Below, one piece after another: positions 35,649 through 50,600 of a stretch of 64,000 nucleotides of DNA. The notes beneath the pieces were generated by a model. The model worked only from the letters and a program-made list of their open reading frames with translations. It made no database searches and had not been told where the DNA came from. Source of the stretch: Nelumbo lutea (lineage: Eukaryota; Streptophyta; Magnoliopsida; Proteales; Nelumbonaceae); the NCBI GenBank assembly GCA_022828595.1, contig JAKGHH010000005.1, positions 67,141,655 through 67,205,654 of the forward strand, given 5' to 3'. Each line of letters begins with the position of its first letter. The stretch's first letter is position 1. A program made the position numbers and the translations under genes.

Positions 35649-38600
35649 ACAAAAGAATGAAATATAATCAAGAAAAAGATGATGTCATATAATAAAGAAC
35701 TAGTGATTAGATAAGAATTAACACCACCAAGAACCTTATCCATATGGAAATTTTCTCCAAATAATTTCAGAACATACAACCTGAAAAAAGGATATGTTGC
35801 TTCTTGCATCTACATCTTTTATTATCTTACAGAATTGACTGTTCCTTTTTCCTTTAGGTAAATAATTGAGTATTCAAATCAATGGATTCCTAATGAAATG
35901 AACACCACAGCAGATTCCGAGTAAAATAGGCTAAACCGAGCATACAAGAAAGCGAAATAGACTAAACCAGCACTATCAAATGCTTCACTATGAGGTAAGG
36001 TGTTCAAATTTAATGAGATGCTGAGCTTACCAGCAGCTTTGAAAATGGTGCTAGAATAGAACAGAACACCATTGATTCCACTCAGTTGTTGCAGCACAAG
36101 CAATCCAATTCCTACCTGCAAGATGGTAATGATCCAGAAAACTATTACTTAAGCCCAGTTGCCCAGACACTTTAGCATTGCGTCACCTATGCATGATTTC
36201 AATATCCAATACAAGAGGTTGTATTCCATAGAATCTTCTCTTCACAAATTTTTGCCATTTTGTAGGTGACAATTGCACTTTTGAGAATAATAGAAATTCA
36301 GAGGCCAATATCATAGCCAAATTTTCTAACTTGTTATATTTTTTAACACCTATTTTGGCATGATTTAAGGGATAGTAATTCCATAACTTTTAAGTTCATA
36401 CTTGCATTCATTTCCTCTCCCCATTTTAATTTATAGATTTGAGTTGATGTACAGCTGATCATGTACACTTACCTTTTACTAACTAAAGAAAAAGGAAAAG
36501 GTCAAAGAAAATACTATTTCAAGGTTGTCCACTTTCAAGATTGAGAGAACACCACCACAGAAATGAAAACCAGAAGAGTCGGTTAAATGTTAATACCATC
36601 AAAGGATACCAATATCTTTTTCGCTTAAGATCTGAAAACCGAATGGTAGTTCGACGAGTTGTTGATGCTACAGACCTCTGCAAAAAGAGAATTTGAAAGA
36701 AAAGATGGTGAATGGCCATATAAACAAACAAAAAATCAGCCATATCTTTCACATGCTTTTACTTTTAGTCTACTTGTATTTAGTCAGCTAGTAAACTGAT
36801 TTAATAAAAATTGGAGGACAAATGTGAAACATTCAAGATGGATACATGTGATAGTGGTGAGCGTTGCTAATCAAGCTTTATTCAAAGGTTTAGAGGGATT
36901 GGCTAGTTGAAAAATCCATTCCCATGGCACCTGAGATTCATACAGGATTAACTCATACACCCATATTATTCAATATCAAATATACTTCTTTGCATCTCCA
37001 TAGATGCCACAATCCAAAAATCATTCCTATGATACTTGAGAGACTAAGACTCAATATTCATATGGACACCACTCTTTGGCATATTCAATCAGGCTCTTTA
37101 TTGAATTAATTACAACTTCCATTGAATAACTTGTTTGATTTCTCAATCTTTAACAGAAGATATAGCCTCGAATTGAGTAAACTTTCTTTCTTTTTTCATG
37201 CCAGGGCCAGGGGTTTCTAGCGAATCCAACTTGTATAGGATGGAACAGATGATGGTACTGGTGGCAGTGGTGGTGAGGAGAAGGTGGCCAATGACTAGGA
37301 TTATGAAACCAGGAAGAAATATGGATGGTTTCAAGGTTATCAGATGACTTAAGTAGTCTTAAGTCTTTGGTCATTCTATTGAATTGGTTCATATGAACAC
37401 AGAATTGATATATTGCCCTATCAACCAAACAATTTTCTTACAATTGATTATCTGCTTGCTTACTAGCTTGAGAGGGAACCACATTGAAGTTGAAGCAATT
37501 TAGCTTGGTACCTTTATCTCACTAACTTCAACAGAAATATCTGTATCAAATCCCCGTAAAACTTGCAAAGAAGCTTCAAAATCTTCCATCATACCCATTT
37601 TTGCCTGGATATAATGAGAAAGAGAATATTAAAGACTAAAACAAAATTTCAACTTTGATTGCTAAGGATTTATTTCATGGTAAATGATATTCACCAGCCA
37701 TCTTGGAGATTCAGGGATGAAAAATAGGCCAGGAATCAATATTGTGCACGGTAAGATTCCTGCAAATGAAGGAGTCAAAGTTCCATCAATTCAGACAAGG
37801 TTCAAATTGGATTAGTAACTTCTGTTAACTATTTCTGAGTCACAGAACATGAGACCAAAAGCATCCACAGAAATGAGCTCACTTGGCACCATCAACAAGA
37901 TATGCCTTAAAGCTCACTCAAATTCTTATGGTTTGTGTCAGTTTACTGGGATTCAATATTCTAAAACTTGAGAATAACTGCACTTCACCCAGAAACTGAA
38001 CTGAGTAGACAAGATGATGAAAGTTTTTTTTGTTTTTTTGTTTTTTTGTTTTTTTTTTTTTTTTTTTTGGGGGGGGGGGGAGAGAGAGAGTATATTTGCA
38101 CTATTAAACTCAATCAAACCATGGCCACCGTAAGGGAGAATGAAAACTTCTTGAGTGTCTATGTAATCAAAGATAAGAGGTACTAACAGGTTAGGTAGCA
38201 GGGCTAATTTAAACTCTATTGAGGTGCTTGGCACGCTTCACTTGTATAAAGAACATTCTTTTTCAGAAATCAATAATTATTTACTAAGTCAACAAAAAAA
38301 ACTTGGGGTGGTTCTCTGTCAAGATTTGATCAAGTGTATTAAAAACTTAAAGATTTGACCAAGTATTTGAGAAATCTGGCAAACCTTTTTAAATTTCAAA
38401 TATCTCTATTTCTTTCATTAGATATAAAGTAGTGAATGGGGCTAAAATAAAATTCTGGACTGACCTTTGGTGGGGGGAAAACACATTAGCTAACAACTTT
38501 CCCTGCTTATTTAACCTCTCCCAAGACAAAGAAGCAACCTTAGCCTCTTGCATTTCAGACTCAACCCTTGTTTCAAGCTGGAACTTAAACCTAAGAAGAC

Positions 38601-41600
38601 CCTTAAGGGATGTAGACATTGATGATCTAGCAGATCTATTACATGCCTTGAGAGAGGTATATCTTTCCCTTTTAAACCAAGACAGCAAGACCAACGAATC
38701 TGGAAGCTCCATCCTGCTGGTAAGTTCACAACTAATTCCTTTTTCAGAGCCTTGGTGTCGGGTGACACAAGCACAGGGTTCCCTTCTAGAAGAGTATGGA
38801 TAGCTCACATCCCCTCTAGAGTTTCTTTTTTGTGTGGGAGGCTTGCCTGAAAAGAATAAACACCTGTGGTTTATTACAGAAGAAGCACAAAAGTAGGTTG
38901 TGCATCTCTCCCCATTTTGCACCCTATGCTTCAGTAATGATGAATTGGCTGAACATCTCCTTTTACATTGTCCAGTAACAAGGAAGATCTGGCTTTATTT
39001 TATTAACCTAGTTGGTTACAGCTGGGTTTTCCCAGAACATATTGAAGATTTCTTAAGACAATGGCAAGGAAGAGGATTAGGTAAAAGGGGGAGAATTTAC
39101 TGGCACACGGTGGCTCAACAGTATTGTGGGATGTTTGGGAACTTGGGAAGAACAAAACAATCGCATTTTTTACAACAAAGCTAGAACCTTTGCAGACCTG
39201 ATTTCTCATATAACTTACTTGTGCAATCTGTGGGTGCTGAATTCGGAGAGTTTCAAAGGAATTGCTTTGAACATGCTTCAGCAAAATATGGTGGAATTGT
39301 TATTCTCCTCTCCCAGTCCTTCAAAGAGTGAAAAGGCTCCCCCAATCAGGAGAGGAGAAAGATGTGATTCTGTACTTTGATGGAAATGCAATTGGAAACC
39401 CAGAAACGGAAGGAATTGGTGGTGTGTTTAGGAGGAGGGATGGATGCCCTATGTGGGCTTTTAGTGGACCAATTGGGACTGCAGATTCCACAATGGCTGA
39501 AATTTTAGCTGCTTTAACGGGTATCCGTATTACAAGATAGCTAGGCTTGACAGAGTTAGTAATCAAAGGGGACTCCAGCAACACAATAAAGTGGCTTGGG
39601 GAGAAGGAAGGAGGACCTTTGGAGATTGGCTCACTATTTGGATGAGGCTATAGATCACTCTGTAGAAAATAGTTTAGCAAAATCTGGTATACACAGGGAT
39701 AACCTGCGTGTAGTCTGCTTTGTACATCATCTCATGTACTTTTTTTCTATCCATAAAAAGTTAACCTTTCTCTCAAAAAAATCAGCCAGCTCAAACATCT
39801 GATATTTTAAACACCAGAATATTCAATTTTTAGAGATAATGCACATGTAGACCTAGCATTAGGGTCGGGCTGGGTTCATGTCAGGTCAAGGCAATTTTGA
39901 GTCATTTCATTTTTGGGTCGTGTCAAGTTTCTTTGTTTTTACAAAAAATATGGGTTTAACCGTCTGGTTCAAACAATTCAACAATTTGGGTCAACACTGG
40001 TTTGAAAAGAGATGGCCCGGACCGACCCGACCTGAAAAGATTTCAAGTCGGGTTGGGTCAGGTGGCCTTCGAGTTCGGATCACTAGGTAGGGAACCCTAA
40101 CCCGCTCTTTTCAGGTTATGCTGGGTCAGGTTCACAGGTTGAGTTAACTTTTTGCCAAGTCTATGTACATGCATTGTATTATAATAAGGGAGCATGTATA
40201 ACAGGATGCAATACAGTGTAAGTATGACTATACACTTACACAGAACAACCCTCTAATGAATATATGGCTAAATAGTACAACTCTCTGAAAAAAAAAAAAA
40301 AAAAAAAAAAACTCATACATATAGTTTCTGTTAGCGTAGGGGTATTTCTGTCTTTATACTTAGATTAAGGTTGCTGATCTGTAATATTGTGTTAGAATCA
40401 GTGCTCCTTACTTAAATAAGGGCACATGTCTTTTCCATTAATTTTAATAATAAAAGCACATGTCTGGCCGAATGGGAGTCAAGTTCTTTGACTTCCAGTT
40501 CGAACCAGATTTTCTTCTTTTCTCTCTCTTTCTTTCTTCCACCTTTCTACCTCTCTCTACGTGACTGATCTCAGACAAACAGAACTCCAAGGTAGGCCGA
40601 ACCATAACATGGTATCAAAGCCACTCGAATCTGCCTAGATTTCTATTCTCTGCGCACCCTATCTAGGGTTTCTCTTGATTTTCCTGCATTCAACTGGAGA
40701 TAAGGGAAAGGGCTGAAAAGGAGTGATCTTCCCTTGGAGGTTTCTATGCCTCCAGTCGTGTCTTGTGTGGTTGGTTGCTGTGGTTTCTAAGATCGCCCTC
40801 CCCTAATCGATGAAGAGAAGAGGGCCGATCTGTGTGGTGCAATGGTTGTCTTGTGTGGACTGATTTTCTGCTCGTGTGGTTGTTCCTTCAGTGATAAGGT
40901 AAGAGATTTCCCTATCTCATTGCTCAGCATCACAATCTGTCACCCTTGGTAATAGTTCCACATCCTCAATTTGTGGTGTTGGTAATGTTGACCTAGACCC
41001 TGTATCCCTCTCCTCAGTCTTGTATGTTCCTAAATTGCCTTTTAATCTTATGTTTGTTAGTAAGCTGACCAAATCACTTAACTGCTCCATTACTTTTTAT
41101 CCCTCTATGTGTTTTTCAAGATCTCAATACGGGGACGAAGATTGGTGGAGGGCATGAAGCTGGTGGACTGTATTATCTTGACGGTGGTGGAAGAACTTCA
41201 ACAGCTCTCCAGTCATCCCTTTCTCCTCTCCAGTGGCACTGCCGATTTGGTCATCCGTCGCTAAAAGTCTTGAAGTCTTTAGTTTTGTCTTTGAGCCAAC
41301 TTTTTGTTTTGGATTGTGAGTCATGTTAGTTTGGGAAACACCATCGTGTTCCCTTTAGTTCTAGGGTTGATAACCGTGTGTCGAGTCCTTTTTTCTTTGA
41401 TTCAGTCCGATGTTTGGGGTCCTTATAAAGTGATGTCATATAATGGATATAGATATTTTGTCATTTTTGTAGATGACTTTTCAAGGATGACGTGGCTCTA
41501 TCTAATGAAAGAAAGAAGTGAATTGTTTACCATTTTTTCAGAAATTTTATGCTGACATTCGTAATCAATTTGGTATTCACATTAAAGTTTTCCGTTCTGA

Positions 41601-44600
41601 TAATGGCTGTGAATATTTATCCTTATCATTTCAAGAATACCTGGACCAACACGGCATTATGCATTAGACCTCATGTACCTACACCCACAACAAAACGGGG
41701 TGACTGAGAGAAAGAATCGCCATCTCTTGGAAACAGCACGATCCCTCATGCATCACATAAATGTTCCCAAACCCTTTTGGAGTGATGCGGTGCTTACCTC
41801 TTGCTTTCTGATTAATCAGATGCCCACGTTCATCCTTGATGGTCATTCTCCGTTTACGATCTTATTTCCCACCTTGTCTTCGTTCCCTCTTATGCCTAGG
41901 GTATTTGGGTGTCTGCTTCGTCCATAATCTGGGTCCCGGGAACGACAAGTTCGAGGCCCATTCTCTCAAGTGTATCTTCCTTGGCTATTCTCGGACCTAG
42001 AAAGGGTATAAGTGTTACCATCCTAGTTCTCGACAGACCTTTGTGTGTGCTGATGTCACCTTCTTTGAGTCTACTCCGTTCTTTTTGGGATCCGGTGATG
42101 CTTCTTCCTCCTCATCACCTCCTCCTCTTCCACTTCCCATTGCCAACCCTCTTCCCCTTGTTCCAGTCGTGACCAAATCCTTGCCTCCGGTGCCACCACC
42201 TGTTGAATGCCCACCTATCCGTCATGTGTATACACATCGCCCACGCGTACCAGCTACTACTCCTCCGACTACATCTCCCTCGCCAAATCCGGCTCCAGAT
42301 CCGAACCCAGCATCTGAGCTTGATCTCCCCATTGCCTTGCGGAAAGGTAAACACACTTGCACCCTTCATCCTATTTCTAATTATGCTTCACTTACTCACC
42401 TTTCCGCCTCCCATCGCCAGTTTGTCACCTTGTTATCATCAGTTGTTGTCCCTAAGGATGTCCAGGAAGCCCTTGCCTCTCCAGGGTGGTGCCGTGCGAT
42501 GGAAGAACTTTCAGCCCTTCATCATAATCATACTTGGGATCTCACCATTCTTCCTCCTGAGAAGCAAGTTGTTGGTTGTAAATGGGTTTATACAGTTAAG
42601 TATCTACCTGATGGTAGTGTTGAATGCCTGAAGTTGCGATTGGTTGCAAAAGGGTACTCCCAAACCTATGGTATTGACTACATAGAGACCTTCTCACCAG
42701 TTGCTAACATAGGGTCAGTCTGTGTTGTGATCTCTCGTGTAGCTATGTATGATTGGCCGCTATATCAGCTTGATATAAAAAATGCTTTTTTGCATGGTGA
42801 TTTACTTGAGGTCTACATGGAGCAACCTCCAAGGTTTGTTGCTCAGGGGGAGGATGGTAAGGTGTGCAGACTAAGGAAGGCTATATATGGGCTTAAACAG
42901 CCTCCACGAGCATGGTTTGGTAGGTTCAGTGAGGTAATAAAGAAGTTTGATATGAAACAGTGCCAAGCTGATCATTCAGTATTCAGTCATGACTCTCCGA
43001 GAGGAAAAATACCGTTGGTGGTGTATGTAGATGATATTGTTATTACCGAGAATTATTAACATGGGTATTGACAGGCTGAAGACTTATCTACAGGATCATT
43101 TTTAGACAATGGATCTTGATAAACTGAAATATTTCTTGGGGATAGAGGTAGCAAGACCTAAGTATGGTATTAATCTGTGCCAGAGGAAATATGTGTTTGA
43201 TTTGCTGGAAGAAACAGGCTTGTTGGGTGCTAAACCAACTGAAACACCTATGGACACAAATACTAGGCTAAGCAGTGATATGGGTGAAGTGTTTGAAAAC
43301 CCTAACAGATACCTACGACTTGTAAGTAAACTAAACTACCTGACTATTACTAGGCCAAACATAACATTTTCGGTTAGTGTGGTAAGTCAGTTCATGTAGA
43401 AACCTCTGATTCCTCTTTGGAATGCAGTTCTGAGGTATTTAAAAGGGGCTCCAGGTCGCGGTTTGATATACAAAAGTGGCGGAAAACTTAAAATAGAAGG
43501 GTCTTTTGATGCTGACTGGGCCGGTTCTATCTGATAGGCGGTCTACCACAGGCTATTGCACTTTCTTGGGAGGTAACCTGGTGACATGGAAAAGTAAGAA
43601 GTAGACAGTCATGGCAAGAAATAGTGCAGAAGTAGAATATAGGGCTATGGCGCATACTGCTTGTGAATTAGTGTGGCTAAGGAATCTTCTACAGGAAGAA
43701 GGGTACAACATCAATACTCCAATGAAGCTCTACTGTGACAATCAGGTTGTAGTTCACATTTCTTCTAATCCGGTGTTTCATGAAAGAACCAAGCACATTG
43801 AGGTTGACTGTCACTTTGTGAGGGAGAAGGTGCTGAATGGAGAGCTAGACATTGCATATGTTAATACAGGAAACCAGTGGGCAGACTTATTTACAAAAGG
43901 CTTGAGTCGGGGAAGAGTTGACTACATATGTAACAAGCTGGGAGTATATAGCTTGAGAGGGAGTGTTAGCGTAGGGTTATTTCTGTCTTTATACTTAGAT
44001 TAAGGTCGTTGATCTGTAATATTGTGTTAGAACCAGTGCTCCTTACTTAAATAAGGGCACATATGTCTTTTCCATTAATTTTAATAATAAAAGCACATGT
44101 CTGGCCGAATGGGAGTCAAGTTCTTTGACTTCCAGTTCGAACCAGATTTTCTTCTTTTCTCTCTCTCTCTCTTTCTTCCACCTTTCTACCTCTCTCTACG
44201 TGACTGATCTCAGACAAACAGAACTCCAAGGCAGGCCGAATCATAACAGTTTCAAAATGTTAGAAATGTCTTTTCTCCTTTGAAGAAGGTATAAATTAGT
44301 ATGACTGAAACAAATATTGATCAGGACCCATGTATAATAATGTTCTATACTATAGATCTGTACTAAAAAACAGGGATGCATAGGGAGCTTCTCTGAAATG
44401 TTTCTGTAGCAACAGCTATGATCTGCGTGTCCTGAGAGCTCTCTGCTGAAATTTGTTTGGAATTTTGTCAAACATATATCAGTTTCAACTTTCAAGCCCT
44501 ATTGGTCAAAGCCAATAATAAATATATTTTCTCTTTAGAAAGACAATATGTAGCGGTCATCATTTCCAGCCAGGTCTGGCCCAGCCCACAGATTCCGGTC

Positions 44601-47600
44601 TTGGGCCTGGGTTATGTGTTCAGGCCTGGACTGAGACTGGCCCAGCTCCTCCCAAGACCCCAGTTAGTTGGGACCAACATTGGGCAATGGCCTTGTAAAA
44701 TGATACAGATAAAATATATATAATATTTTATATAAACTATAGGATACATATTATACATATTTTATATGTTGTAAAATATAAATTATTATATGTATTTAAT
44801 AATATATGTGTTCCCAGCACCCTTTCTACCCACCAGCCTTAGCTAGCCCCTATCATACACAATTTACATAACCCCATCTTGGGGATTATACCCAATATAA
44901 TCAATTTCTAGTTGCTCCCTGTCTAGCCAGCCCATCAGCTAAGAAGTTGGTTGATCTCAGAATCTACCTGTAAACTACATGTAGCTTCAACACACAGTTA
45001 CATTCAAATCTCCTTGCAACATAATTATAAGAGGTTGTCTAATTTCTAGTAAGCCACCCTATAGTAGTCGCCTTCAACCACTAGACCCGTATGGTTTAGA
45101 GACAGCCTGACAGCCATTTTCAGACCCTGACAAACTGCAAGTAGTTCACCCTGAATAGAATCATCATGACTCATAGGTCCCAAAAACAGTGCCAGTATGT
45201 CGCCATTAGCATCTCTTAAAACTTAACTCACAGATTCATTGAACTGCAACCATCAAAATTTAACTTGATGGTTGTTTTCTTGGTGCTGAGATGGTATGAT
45301 TCCAGAACAGAGAGAAGAGAAGAAGGAGAACGGAACAGAGAGAAAAGAGAGGAGAGAGACAAAAGTCAACTGGCAGCACCAGTTTATTTGGTATTTATAC
45401 TAGGGTGACCATACAGAGAAAGAAAGGATAAAATTAGAAAGGTGCCCTTATGGCACTAAACTTAAAATAAACTAAGTCATTTCAACACTCCCCCTCAAGT
45501 TGGAACGTAGATGTCAATCATGCCCAACTTGTCACATAAATCATCGTTCCGCGAGTGATGTAAGCCTTTTGTAAATATATATGCCAGTTGCTCTTTGGAA
45601 CTCACATATGGGGTGCACACTTCTCCATTAACAATTTTTTCTCTAATGAAGTGTTTGTCAACCTCTATATGCTTAGTTCTACCATGAAGAACTGGGTTGG
45701 CTGCAATATTGACGGCAGCCTTGTTATCACGATACAAGGACATAGGGCCATCAACAGGAAAACCCAGTTCGTTCAACAGATTCTTTATCCACATCCCTTC
45801 AGCCACCCCATGGGACATTGCTCTATATTCAGCTTCAACACTAGACTTAGCCACCACATTTAGTTTCTTGCTTCTTCATGTGACTAGGTTCCTCCCACAA
45901 AGAAACAATACCCACTAGTAGACTTTCTATCATCAACTGATCCATCCCAATAGCATCTGTATAGACTTCAATCTTCAAATGACCATTCTTTTGGTATAAC
46001 AAACCAGCTCCAGGAAACCTTTTTAGGTAGCTGAGTATTCTTTCTACTACCTCTAAGTGTGTGGCTTAGGAGCGTGCATGAACTGACTAAGAACACCAAC
46101 CACATAAGCAATGTCTGGCCTGGTCATGGATAAATACAGGAGCCTTCCCACAAGTCTCTAGAATTGTTTTACATCTTTGACAGCTTCACCACAACAGTCA
46201 CCCAGTATGTGATTTGGATCAATGGGAGAGTCGGCTGGCTTAACCGCTAGTTTTCCTGTATCCTGTAACAGATCTAGGATATATTTCCTCTGAGAATTGA
46301 AGATCCCCTAGATCCTTCACCTCAAATTTAGTGGCTAAGAAATCTTTCAGTCTCTGAATTTCTACCTTCTAGTCACTTGTGATCACTATGTCATCAGCAT
46401 ACACTATCAAGGCTGAAATCTTTCCTTCCCCTCTTTTCACAAATAGAGTATGGTCAGTCTAACATTGTTTGTAGCCAATCTGCTGTATAGCCAGATGAAA
46501 CTTGCTGAACCAGGCTCTCGGAGATTGCTTCAAACCATACAAAGACTTCTTTAACCTGCACACTTTCTACTCTTTGCCTTGAAGACTAAAGCCAGGAGGT
46601 TGGACCATGTACACCTCTTCCTCAAGGTCTCCATTCAGGAAGGCGTTTTTAATGTCTAGCTGATGAAGATCCCAATCAAGATTTTCCGCAAGGAAGAAAA
46701 GGACTCTAATAAGGTTCATCTTGGCTACTGTGGCAAAAATCTCTGCATAATCTACACCATATACCTGGGTAAACCCTTTTGCCACCAACCTAGCCTTGTA
46801 CCTTTCTATTGTGCCATCAGCCTTGTGCTTTACTGTGAACACCTACTTGCACCCTACCGGTTCCTTACCTTCAGGAAGATCCACTAATTCCCACGTACCA
46901 TTTTTATGTAGGGCATTTATCTTTTCTTTCATCGCATTTGTCCATTCAAGTACCAAGAGAGCTTCTGCCACATTTTTTGGGATAGGGACACTGTCAATGG
47001 AAGAAATGAATGCACGAAAGGAGGGTGAGATGTTCTCATAGGTAACAAAATGGGTAATAGGATACTTGGTGGTACAAGACCTAACTCCCTTCCTTTTTGC
47101 AATGGGAATGTCAAGATCATCACCAAAAGGAATATCTATGGCAAGAGGATCAAGAACATCAATAGGAATGATAGTACTTGGTTGGATATGATCTGTCCTC
47201 GGTGAATCTGATGGTGTTGGCGGTACAGTTTCAAGTTGCTCCACAGCTCTTGAATTTAGCTGGCTCTTGCGACGATGAAAAACACAGAATGGAGGAGGGT
47301 CAGGTAAAAAAGGGAGAACCTGAACCTGAACTGGTTTCTCCTCCACCTTACTCTCCCCTTGAGGAGAAACCGGGAAAAAATGGTCACTTTCAAAGAAAGG
47401 CACATCCATAGAGACATAGTACTTCTTGGAAACAAGGTCAAAAGATCGATAGCCCTTTTGGGAAGAAGGATAACCCAAGAAGACACAAGGAATGGTACGA
47501 GGATCAAGTTTTCCACAGGTAGGAGAAAGGTCCTAGACGAAACAACGACAACTAAACACATGGATAGGAATAGAGAAGAGGGGAGCCTTGGGAAAAAGGA

Positions 47601-50600
47601 GCTGATGTGGGGCCTTGTACCCTAACAAGCGGGATGGCATACGGTTGATGAGATAGGTAGCACACAACACAGCATCCAAGCAGAAACGTTTAGGGACATT
47701 TATGTGTATAAGTAATCCGCGAACAACTTCAAGAAAATGGCGATTCTTTCTTTCAGCAACACCATTTTGCTGGGGGGTTCTAGCGTAAGAGCTACGGTTT
47801 ATGGATCCATACGAAGCAAAAAACTCCGTAAGATCACTATGGAAATATTCTTTGGCATTGTCTGATTGGAAAATTTGGATTTTCGTTTGAAACTGAGTGA
47901 ATATCAAGCGTTGGAAATCTTTAATGATTTTTGGTACTTCATCTCTGGACCGCATAGGGTACACCCATGCATATTGGGAGTAGTCATCGATAAGTATAGT
48001 GAAATATTTATAGCTACACAATATGGAAAGGAAAATCAGATTTATTATTTCTTGAAGTAAAGTGATTTCAACAATGTTTGCTTAACTGACAAGTTTGACA
48101 TGTGAAATCCGACACTGACACTAATTTAAATAAATATGGTAACAAAACTTTCAATGACTCAAAAGATAAATGACCCAAACGACTATGCTATAAAAGGACT
48201 TGACTCTTATTAGACGGGCTCTTAGACTCAATAGCCCCAAGACAGGCTTTATTCTCCAACATGTAAATACCATCTACCGTACGACCTCTACCAATCGTCT
48301 TCCCCGAGGCCAAATCCTGTATCACACAAGAGGAAGGAAAAAAAGTGAATGAGCAGTTCATCGAATTTGTTATACTGCTAACAGAGAACAAATTTATGGG
48401 CAGTTTAGGAACATGTAGAACATCAAAAAGGGTGAGTCCAAGTGGAAGGGAGATGGTTCCTTAATAGCTATGGTGGAGAAAGAACCATCAGCAAGTCTCA
48501 CCTTGTCCCGTCTAGATAATAGATGATAAGATTGAAAACAATCGGACTTACCCGTCATATGGTTCAAGGCTCCAGAATCTATTATCCAAGGGGAGTCTGA
48601 GGGATGAGAGGACACATGGAAAGCTGTGGCAGAGTTACTGTTACCTGATGTAAATGCAAACAAAGTCGAGGGTGGAGAGGCAGAATCCATCTAGCGGATT
48701 GCCCTCCCATACAATTTCAGATGGTCATGGAAAGAATTAATGATATCTTCCCTCGGGTTAGTCCCGGAAGGACTCATAGTAGTGGTAGATGATTGAGGCT
48801 CTTGAGAGGCTAAATTTGCTACATTAAACTTTCTCTGACCTTGCTGTCCTGGCTTCTTATTCTGATTCGGCTTTTTACTCATTTCCCGAGCCCACTTTGG
48901 CTTCCTATGAAGCTCCCAACATGTCTCCCGAGTATGCGTAGTCTTCTAACAATGTGTACACCATAGCTTATCTTTGTCATCATCTTTCTTTTGGGAGTCA
49001 CTCTTCTTGAAGGAATTTCCACCACCCGTAGCAACACCCCCTTTAGCTGCTAAAGAAACATTCTCCCCCTCAGGATTATTCATCACATTCCATCTACTCT
49101 CTTCTGACTGTACTAGAGCATATACTTCTTGTACTGATGGAAGGTCTTTACCCCCCAATATTCTTGTATGCTTTGGCATCTGCATCACATTTCCAACCTA
49201 TATTCTGATAGTGATATAGTTCCTTCCAAACAAAAGTTAGGTCTAAATAGTAGGTGGAGAGACTCCCCTCCCCCTGTTTACAAGTTGAGGAGGCAGCCTG
49301 CAACTGATATATTTTAGCATAATGCCGTTGTTCGGAGTATGTAGGATGTACCTGTTCCCATATCTCATGAGCTGTTTCTGCCCACATGAAGGTCTTTCTC
49401 ACTTGTGGCAGCATAGACAATAACAGCCATGATATCACCATGCTGTTTTCCTGGTCCCACCTATCATGTTCCACACCACTAGACTAGGGTTCTCTAATTC
49501 TGCCATTGATATACCCCGCTTTCCCCCTTGCAGTTATGTAGAGCTCGATTCCCCTTGACCATTTTAGGTAATTGAGGCCATCAAAGGGAATCACATCCAT
49601 GGGAAAACTCATATCAAAACCTCCGCTCATCCCACTCTGAATAGAAGTAACACCAGACATACCAAAATCTTCAGAAGACAGAGAAGCTGAATCTGATCAG
49701 TCACAATCCAGCTAGAGAAGAAGTTTTCAATTCAGTTCAGACTCACAGTACAGTCAAAAGACAGGTTGCCGTCTCAATTCAGTCACACTTCTGGACACAA
49801 GAAACTTGTTCTCACGCAAAGAGATCAAAGCTGGTCACACACCATTACTGTTCTCAAGAGTTTTTTTTCCTTACTGAACCGTTTTAGACTGATCACACAC
49901 CATTTCAAATGTGGAAGGTATATCAAAGAAACAGATCTGACCATTCCCTCTAGCAATAAACCAACTTTCACACAGTAACTTATGTTCAGTGTAAATAGAA
50001 GGAAATAAACTGTTGTCACAGCAGTTACAGATCTGCAGTCTTGAAGAAAACACACCTTTCAGGGCATAGGAAGGATCAATCGATCCACATACATTGAGAG
50101 AAGAAACTCTCACACTAGCCGCACATAACCCACTGATCTGGGTACAAAAGGATCAGTTCGATCCACAGAACTGATGAAGAAAAATAAAAAAACTCACAGT
50201 ATTCGAAACTGATTCACAGCATTCGACTTTTCTCTCCCTTGATAATTTCTGGGCTCACGACCAAAAGGAAAGAACTGTCTTGCAGTGAGCTTCCTCACAC
50301 GTCCACCAAAGATCTTGTTCTTTGGTTCTGTAGAGAACATTGATGTGGGCCCCACAGCTGTGGTCCCACTCTTCTGTAGGGTAGAATGTATCTAGTCACA
50401 GCTGTGGTTATTTTGCTATTCTGTTATTTCTAGTTTCAGTTTTATATTGTTTGTTATTTGTTAGCAATTATGATGTAAACACCAAGGGCAGGTAGAGAAC
50501 TTTGATGTGGGCCCCACAGCTGTGGTCCCACTCTGTCCGTAGGGTAGAATGTATCTAGTCACAGCTGTGGTTATTTTGCTATTCTGTTATTTCTAGTTTC

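Larger units (their letters stand above)
40329..44248 (+). mobile_element. Ty1/copia LTR retrotransposon A (3920 bp, gag lost)
   Basis: LTRs at 40329-40609 and 43964-44248 begin TGTTAGCG and end ATAACA. The 5-bp duplication GTTTC flanks it (40324-40328 and 44249-44253). The primer-binding site TGGTATCAAAGC (40610-) fits initiator tRNA-Met, and a purine tract AGCTTGAGAGGGAG precedes the 3' LTR. By eye the two LTRs differ by about six substitutions and two small indels, so insertion was recent. The copia order (integrase before RT and RNase H) is visible, but gag and the start of protease are absent and the frame is broken. It cannot move on its own proteins. Confidence 0.93.

Noticed and set aside
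37968..38234. Short frames around the T/G tract in intron 7
   Set aside because: Low-complexity Phe/Gly or Lys runs from homopolymers.
46843..47478. 211-codon minus-strand frame considered as a separate gene
   Set aside because: It ends in a copia RT N-terminus ([19 protein letters not shown]) and belongs to the pol region of element B.
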